Positions 15,001-24,000 of a DNA stretch of 64,000 nt are shown here, one piece after another. Position 1 is the stretch's first letter. The number at the start of each line of letters is the position of its first letter. The notes below the pieces were generated by a model. It saw only the letters and a list, made by a program, of their open reading frames with translations. It did not search any database and had not been told where the DNA came from. Source of the stretch: Janthinobacterium sp. 17J80-10 (GTDB lineage Bacteria > Pseudomonadota > Gammaproteobacteria > Burkholderiales > Burkholderiaceae_D). The stretch is from assembly GCF_004114795.1 (NCBI RefSeq), contig NZ_CP035311.1, positions 186,001 through 250,000 of the forward strand, in the 5' to 3' direction. A program made the translations under genes and the position numbers.

Positions 15001-18000
15001 CACCACCGGCACATCATTGGTGCCGTTGATCGTGATCGTGACCGTCTGGTCGACATAGGCGCCAAAGTCATCCGTGACACGGGCCACATAAGTCTGGGTG
15101 ACGGTTTCGCCTTCCTTCAATGCCTGGGTTGCTGCCAGGGTATTGTCCAGCGTGTACGTCCACACGCCGGTCGAAGCGTTGATTGCGATGCCACCGTAAG
15201 TCGTGCTTGGCGTGCCTTCGATGCTCCACGCTTTTGTGGCTGCCGCATCGACATCGGTGGCTGTCAGCGTACCGGTGGCGCTGGCGGTACCGGCTACAGC
15301 CGTACCGTCATCGGCATGACCGGCTTCCGTCACAGTGCCCAGCAAGGCAGCACCGGCATTGCTCACCACCGGCACATCGTTGGTGCCGTCGATCGTGATC
15401 GTGACCGTCTGGTCGACATAGGCGCCAAAGTCATCGGTGACGCGGGCCACATAAGTCTGGGTGACGGTTTCGCCTTCCTTCAATGCCTGCGTCGCTGCCA
15501 GGGTATTGTCCAGCGTATAGGTCCACACACCCGTGGAGGCATCGATGGCGATGCTGCCATAGGTCGTGCTTGGCGTGCCTTCGATGGTCCATGCTTTTGT
15601 GGCTGCCGCATCGACATCGGTGGCTGTCAGCGTACCGGTGGCGCTGGCGGTACCGGCTACAGCCGTACCGTCATCCAGATGGCCAGCTTCGGTGATGCTG
15701 CCTGCCAGCGCGGCTGCCAGGTTGCTCACCACCGGTACATCGTTGGTGCCATTGATCGTGATCGTAACTGTCTGGTCGACATAGGCACCGAAGTCATCGG
15801 TGACGCGGGCCACATAGGTCTGGGTGACGGTTTCGCCTTCCTTCAATGCCTGGGTTGCTGCCAGGGTATTGTCCAGCGTATAGGTCCACACACCCGTGGA
15901 TGCATCGATGGCGATGCTGCCATAGGTCGTGCTCGGCGTGCCTTCGATGGTCCATGCTTTTGTAGCTGCCGCATCGACATCGGTGGCTGTCAGCGTACCG
16001 GTGGCGCTGGCGGTACCGGCTACAGCCGTGCCGTCATCCAGATGGCCTGCTTCCGTGATGCTGCCTGCCAACGCTGCCGCCAGGTTGCTCACCACCGGTA
16101 CATCGTTGGTGCCATTGATCGTGATCGTAACTGTCTGGTCGACATAGGCACCGAAGTCATCCGTGACGCGGGCCACATAGGTCTGGGTAACGACTTCGCC
16201 TTCCTTCAAGGCCTGGGTTGCCGCCAGGGTGTTGTCCAGCGTGTAGGTCCACACACCCGTGGATGCATCGATGGCGATGCTGCCATAGGTCGTGCTCGGC
16301 GTGCTTTCGATGCTCCATGCTTTTGTGGCTGCCGCATCGACATCGGTGGCTGTCAGCGTACCGGTGGCGCTGGCGGTACCGGCTACAGCCGTACCGTCAT
16401 CGGCATGACCGGCTTCCGTCACAGTGCCCAGCAAGGCAGCACCGGCATTGCTCACCACCGGTACATCGTTGGTGCCGTTGATCGTGATCGTGACCGTCTG
16501 GTCGACATAGGCGCCAAAGTCATCGGTGACGCGGGCCACATAAGTCTGGGTGACGGTTTCGCCTTCCTTCAAGGCCTGGGTTGCTGCCAGGGTATTGTCC
16601 AGCGTATAGGTCCACACACCCGTGGATGCATCGATGGCGATGCTGCCATAGGTCGTGCTGGGGGCGCCCTGCAGACTCCAGGTCTGGGTGGCTGCCGCAT
16701 CGACATCGGTGGCTGTCAGCGTGCCGGTGGCGCTGGCGGTACCGGCTACAGCCGTACCGTCATCGGCATGACCGGCTTCCGTCACAGTGCCCAGCAAGGC
16801 AGCACCGGCATTGCTCACCACCGGCACATCGTTGGTGCCGTCGATCGTGATCGTGACCGTCTGGTCGACATAGGCGCCAAAGTCATCGGTGACGCGGGCC
16901 ACATAAGTCTGGGTGACGGTTTCGCCTTCCTTCAATGCCTGCGTCGCTGCCAGGGTATTGTCCAGCGTATAGGTCCACACACCCGTGGAGGCATCGATGG
17001 CGATGCTGCCATAGGTCGTGCTTGGCGTGCCTTCGATGGTCCATGCTTTTGTGGCTGCCGCATCGACATCGGTGGCTGTCAGCGTACCGGTGGCGCTGGC
17101 GGTACCGGCTACAGCCGTGCCGTCATCCAGATGGCCTGCTTCCGTGATGCTGCCTGCCAACGCTGCCGCCAGGTTGCTCACCACCGGTACATCGTTGGTG
17201 CCATTGATCGTGATCGTAACTGTCTGGTCGACATAGGCACCGAAGTCATCCGTGACGCGGGCCACATAGGTCTGGGTGACGGTTTCGCCTTCCTTCAAGG
17301 CCTGGGTTGCTGCCAGGGTATTGTCCAGCGTGTAGGTCCACACACCCGTGGATGCATCGATGGCGATGCTGCCATAGGTCGTGCTCGGCGTGCTTTCGAT
17401 GCTCCATGCTTTTGTGGCTGCCGCATCGACATCGGTGGCTGTCAGCGTACCGGTGGCGCTGGCGGTACCGGCTACAGCCGTACCGTCATCGGCATGACCG
17501 GCTTCCGTCACAGTGCCCAGCAAGGCAGCACCGGCATTGCTCACCACCGGCACATCGTTGGTGCCGTCGATCGTGATCGTGACCGTCTGGTCGACATAGG
17601 CGCCAAAGTCATCGGTGACGCGGGCCACATAAGTCTGGGTGACGGTTTCGCCTTCCTTCAATGCCTGCGTCGCTGCCAGGGTATTGTCCAGCGTATAGGT
17701 CCACACACCCGTGGAGGCATCGATGGCGATGCTGCCATAGGTCGTGCTTGGCGTGCCTTCGATGGTCCATGCTTTTGTGGCTGCCGCATCGACATCGGTG
17801 GCTGTCAGCGTACCGGTGGCGCTGGCGGTACCGGCTACAGCCGTACCGTCATCCAGATGGCCAGCTTCGGTGATGCTGCCTGCCAGCGCGGCTGCCAGGT
17901 TGCTCACCACCGGTACATCGTTGGTGCCATTGATCGTGATCGTAACTGTCTGGTCGACATAGGCACCGAAGTCATCGGTGACGCGGGCCACATAGGTCTG

Positions 18001-21000
18001 GGTGACGGTTTCGCCTTCCTTCAATGCCTGGGTTGCTGCCAGGGTATTGTCCAGCGTATAGGTCCACACACCCGTGGATGCATCGATGGCGATGCTGCCA
18101 TAGGTCGTGCTCGGCGTGCCTTCGATGGTCCATGCTTTTGTAGCTGCCGCATCGACATCGGTGGCTGTCAGCGTACCGGTGGCGCTGGCGGTACCGGCTA
18201 CAGCCGTGCCGTCATCCAGATGGCCTGCTTCCGTGATGCTGCCTGCCAACGCTGCCGCCAGGTTGCTCACCACCGGTACATCGTTGGTGCCATTGATCGT
18301 GATCGTAACTGTCTGGTCGACATAGGCACCGAAGTCATCCGTGACGCGGGCCACATAGGTCTGGGTAACGACTTCGCCTTCCTTCAAGGCCTGGGTTGCC
18401 GCCAGGGTGTTGTCCAGCGTGTAGGTCCACACACCCGTGGATGCATCGATGGCGATGCTGCCATAGGTCGTGCTCGGCGTGCTTTCGATGCTCCATGCTT
18501 TTGTGGCTGCCGCATCGACATCGGTGGCTGTCAGCGTACCGGTGGCGCTGGCGGTACCGGCTACAGCCGTACCGTCATCGGCATGACCGGCTTCCGTCAC
18601 AGTGCCCAGCAAGGCAGCACCGGCATTGCTCACCACCGGTACATCGTTGGTGCCGTTGATCGTGATCGTGACCGTCTGGTCGACATAGGCGCCAAAGTCA
18701 TCGGTGACGCGGGCCACATAAGTCTGGGTGACGGTTTCGCCTTCCTTCAAGGCCTGGGTTGCTGCCAGGGTATTGTCCAGCGTATAGGTCCACACACCCG
18801 TGGATGCATCGATGGCGATGCTGCCATAGGTCGTGCTGGGGGCGCCCTGCAGACTCCAGGTCTGGGTGGCTGCCGCATCGACATCGGTGGCTGTCAGCGT
18901 GCCGGTGGCGCTGGCGGTACCGGCTACAGCCGTACCGTCATCGGCATGACCGGCTTCCGTCACAGTGCCCAGCAAGGCAGCACCGGCATTGCTCACCACC
19001 GGCACATCGTTGGTGCCGTCGATCGTGATCGTGACCGTCTGGTCGACATAGGCGCCAAAGTCATCGGTGACGCGGGCCACATAAGTCTGGGTGACGGTTT
19101 CGCCTTCCTTCAATGCCTGCGTCGCTGCCAGGGTATTGTCCAGCGTATAGGTCCACACACCCGTGGATGCATCGATGGCGATGCTGCCATAGGTCGTGCT
19201 CGGCGTGCTTTCGATGCTCCATGCTTTTGTGGCTGCCGCATCGACATCGGTGGCTGTCAGCGTACCGGTGGCGCTGGCGGTACCGGCTACAGCCGTACCG
19301 TCATCGGCATGACCGGCTTCCGTCACAGTGCCCAGCAAGGCACCACCGGCATTGCTCACCACCGGCACATCATTGGTGCCGTTGATCGTGATCGTGACCG
19401 TCTGGTCGACATAGGCGCCAAAGTCATCGGTGACACGCGCCACATAGGTCTGGGTGACGGTTTCGCCTTCCTTCAAGGCCTGGGTTGCTGCCAGGGTATT
19501 GTCCAGCGTATAGGTCCACACACCCGTGGATGCATCGATGGCGATGCTGCCATAGGTCGTGCTGGGGGCGCCCTGCAGACTCCAGGTCTGGGTGGCTGCC
19601 GCATCGACATCGGTGGCTGTCAGCGTACCGGTGGCGCTGGCGGTACCGGCTACAGCCGTACCGTCATCGGCATGACCGGCTTCCGTCACAGTGCCCAGCA
19701 AGGCACCACCGGCATTGCTCACCACCGGCACATCATTGGTGCCGTTGATCGTGATCGTGACCGTCTGGTCGACATAGGCGCCAAAGTCATCGGTGACACG
19801 CGCCACATAGGTCTGGGTGACGGTTTCGCCTTCCTTCAAGGCCTGGGTTGCTGCCAGGGTATTGTCCAGCGTATAGGTCCACACACCCGTGGATGCATCG
19901 ATGGCGATGCTGCCATAGGTCGTGCTGGGGGCGCCCTGCAGACTCCAGGTCTGGGTGGCTGCCGCATCGACATCGGTGGCTGTCAGCGTACCGGTGGCGC
20001 TGGCGGTACCGGCTACAGCCGTACCGTCATCGGCATGACCGGCTTCCGTCACAGTGCCCAGCAAGGCACCACCGGCATTGCTCACCACCGGCACATCATT
20101 GGTGCCGTTGATCGTGATCGTGACCGTCTGGTCGACATAGGCGCCAAAGTCATCGGTGACACGCGCCACATAGGTCTGGGTGACGGTTTCGCCTTCCTTC
20201 AAGGCCTGGGTTGCTGCCAGGGTATTGTCCAGCGTATAGGTCCACACACCCGTGGATGCATCGATGGCGATGCTGCCATAGGTCGTGCTGGGGGCGCCCT
20301 GCAGACTCCAGGTCTGGGTGGCTGCCGCATCGACATCGGTGGCTGTCAGCGTGCCGGTGGCGCTGGCGGTACCGGCTACAGCCGTACCGTCATCCAGATG
20401 ACCTGCTTCCGTGATGCTGCCTGCCAACGCCGCCGCCAGGTTGCTCACCACCGGCACATCATTGGTGCCGTTGATCGTGATCGTGACCGTCTGGTCGACA
20501 TAGGCACCAAAGTCATCGGTGACGCGGGCCACATAGGTCTGGGTAACGACTTCGCCTTCCTTCAGGGCCTGCGTCGCTGCCAGGGTATTGTCCAGCGTGT
20601 AGGTCCACACACCCGTGGATGCATCGATGGCGATGCTGCCATAGGTCGTGCTTGGCGTGCCTTCGATGCTCCATGCTTTTGTGGCTGCCGCATCGACATC
20701 GGTCGCAGCCAGCGTGCCCGTGGCGCTCACCGTGCCTGCTGTGGCCGTGCCGTCATCGGCATGACCGGCTTCCGTCACAGTGCCCAGCAAGGCAGCACCG
20801 GCATTGCTCACCACCGGTACATCGTTGGTGCCGTTGATCGTGATCGTGACCGTCTGGTCGACATAGGCGCCAAAGTCATCCGTGACACGGGCCACATAAG
20901 TCTGGGTGACGGTTTCGCCTTCCTTCAATGCCTGCGTCGCTGCCAGGGTATTGTCCAGCGTGTACGTCCACACACCCGTGGATGCATCGATGGCGATGCT

Positions 21001-24000
21001 GCCATAGGTCGTGCTCGGCGTGCCTTCGATGCTCCACGATTTTGTAGCTGCCGCATCGACATCGGTCGCAGACAGCGTGCCGGTGGCGCTGGCGGTACCG
21101 GCTACAGCCGTGCCGTCATCCAGATGGCCTGCTTCCGTGATGCTGCCTGCCAACGCTGCCGCCAGGTTGCTCACCACCGGTACATCGTTGGTGCCATTGA
21201 TCGTGATCGTAACTGTCTGGTCGACATAGGCACCGAAGTCATCCGTGACGCGGGCCACATAGGTCTGGGTAACGACTTCGCCTTCCTTCAAGGCCTGGGT
21301 TGCCGCCAGGGTGTTGTCCAGCGTGTAGGTCCACACACCCGTGGATGCATCGATGGCGATGCTGCCATATGTCGTGCTCGGCGTGCTTTCGATGCTCCAT
21401 GCTTTTGTGGCTGCCGCATCGACATCGGTGGCTGTCAGCGTACCGGTGGCGCTGGCGGTACCGGCTACAGCCGTACCGTCATCGGCATGACCGGCTTCCG
21501 TCACAGTGCCCAGCAAGGCACCACCGGCATTGCTCACCACCGGCACATCATTGGTGCCGTTGATCGTGATCGTGACCGTCTGGTCGACATAGGCACCAAA
21601 GTCATCGGTGACGCGGGCCACATAGGTCTGGGTAACGACTTCGCCTTCCTTCAGGGCCTGCGTCGCTGCCAGGGTATTGTCCAGCGTGTAGGTCCACACA
21701 CCCGTGGAGGCATCGATGGCAATGCTGCCATAGGTCGTGCTTGGCGTGCCTTCGATGCTCCATGCTTTTGTAGCTGCCGCATCGACATCGGTGGCAGCCA
21801 GCGTACCGGTGGCGCTGGCGGTACCGGCTACAGCCGTACCGTCATCCAGATGACCTGCTTCCGTGATGCTGCCTGCCAACGCCGCCGCCAGGTTGCTCAC
21901 CACCGGCACATCATTGGTGCCGTTGATCGTGATCGTGACGGTCTGGTCGACATAGGCACCGAAGTCATCCGTGACACGGGCGGTGTATGTCTGGGTGACG
22001 GTTTCGCCTTCCTTCAATGCCTGCGTCGCTGCCAGGGTGTTGTCCAGCGTGTAGGTCCACACCCCCGTGGATGCATCGATGGCGATGCTGCCATAGGTCG
22101 TGCTCGGCGTGCTTTCGATGCTCCACGCTTTTGTGGCTGCCGCATCGACATCGGTCGCAGACAGCGTGCCGGTGGCGCTGGCGGTACCGGCTACAGCCGT
22201 GCCGTCATCCAGATGGCCTGCTTCCGTGATGCTGCCTGCCAATGCTGCCGCCAGGTTGCTCACCACCGGCACATCGTTGGTGCCATTGATCGTGATCGTG
22301 ACGGTCTGGTCGACATAGGCACCGAAGTCATCGGTGACACGGGCGGTATAGGTCTGGGTAACGACTTCGCCTTCCTTCAAGGCCTGCGTCGCCGCCAGGG
22401 TGTTGTCCAGCGTATAGGTCCACACCCCCGTGGATGCATCGATGGCGATGCTGCCATAGGTCGTGCTCGGCGTGCCTTCGATGCTCCAGGTTTTTGTGGC
22501 TGCCGCATCGACATCGGTCGCAGCCAGCGTGCCCGTGGCGCTCACCGTGCCTGCTGTGGCCGTACCGTCATCGGCATGACCGGCTTCGGTCACAGTACCC
22601 AGCAAGGCAGCACCGGCATTGCTCACCACCGGCACATCGTTGGTGCCATTGATCGTGACAGTCACCGTCTGGCTTTTTCCGTCCTTCGTGACAACGGTAA
22701 AGCTATCGGTGTAAACCACGCCAGATATAAATTCGTTGTGCGCACTATCGCCAATGTAATTCCACGCTCCGGCAGCGTCGATACTGAACTTCCCGTACCC
22801 GCCACTACCGGAGACCAGCGTCTGAGGAACAAAAATTACCGAACTATTGTTAGTCGCCAGGGTACCGGTAGCTAGGAGTATTGCGTCAGTTTCGTTCAAA
22901 CTGGCGGCAGTACTGCCAGTGATGATCGTCGGGACCACCGGGGGTGGACTCTGGACGAGAGGCGTATTCACATCTGTTGCATTGCCGCCCGTCGTCCCAA
23001 CAGGCGGAACAATCGAATTGTCTGTGCTCGATGCAGGCACGGGAGTGGTCGATACGCCAGAGGTCCCGGAAAATGGCGCGTTTTGGCTGCCACCGGAAAA
23101 AGGGGAAAGTTCGGAAAATGATGTGGTCGAGGCTGTCGGCGACCCGGCAGTGCTACCCGAAATTGGCCCGCGCGAATTGCTGGCGAAAATTGGATTTGCA
23201 TTGTCACCCGTGTCTGCGCTGAGGGTGCCACTGACAGTCCCTGCACGGTCCGCCCCCCCGGTGCTGGCGCCGGGAGCAGCAACCAGACGGGAAATCGGAT
23301 CAACCTGCGCGGACGATAGCGATCCGGCCTGCGATGCGGGAGAGTCGCTTGTTTGCAGGACAAGTCCATCGCCTGGCACCGAAATCCGGGATTCAATGCC
23401 CGCTCGTTGTATGAAGATCCCGGTATCGGCAACCATAGCGGAGCCGCTCGTTCCGAGCGCCACGACCGTCGTCTCACCCGTGATCGCATTGACGTGGATC
23501 CCGACGCCTTGGCCTCGGGCCGCCACCAGACCTGCTGGTGTATTGATATGAATGCTGTCGCTAATGCTCGACAAATTCTCGATTGCGATAGCGCCGCCAC
23601 TTAAATTCAATGTGACCGTCTGCTTCTGAATACCGCCTTGTGCAATCGTTTCGCCCTGAAACAAAATGCGGGAATTGGCACCAATGACACCGGTGGCCAA
23701 CTGGTCACCGCCACTTCGAGAGTTCGTCCGCACGAACTCCATCTTGACCGCGACACCGCCCGTGCTGTCAAGGCTGTCGCCTGCAAGAATGGCATCGCCT
23801 GGCTTACCGAAAAATTCCTTGCCGTCTCGTATTACCTTGACGCGGCCATCTGTTTCACGAATATGCGCCACGATGATTGATGCGGCTGATCCGGCATCAG
23901 CGTCGGCGGTAGTCCCGCTGGATAATTGGGTGGCGGCCTGCGCTGCGCGCAGAAAAGGAAAATTTGCGATGAGTATTTCCGCAGAAAATTCCGCCAGCGA

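Larger units (their letters stand above)
14651..22636 (-). repeat. Array of 22 VCBS repeats, each exactly 363 bp
   Basis: Inside the adhesin gene the module boundary (minus-strand coding for ING-TND-VPVV) recurs at 14651, 15014, 15377 and so on to 22637, always 363 bp (121 codons) apart. Each unit reads as a VCBS repeat, with landmarks TATDVDAAAT, YGSIAIDASTG, YTLDNTLAATQ and VTDDFGAYVDQTVTI. Units fall into a few sequence types (for example ITEAGHLDD versus VTEAGHADD) reused in mosaic order. The total absence of indels indicates expansion by unequal crossing-over or gene conversion. Confidence 0.95.

Noticed and set aside
14651-22636. CRISPR-like or satellite array
   Set aside because: Unit length 363 bp in reading frame, no spacers, clear protein repeats.
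14536-22875. 2,779-codon plus-strand open frame
   Set aside because: It is exactly antisense and codon-aligned to the VCBS array; its 'repeats' (CRIDIGGCQR...) match no family while the minus strand gives perfect VCBS domains.
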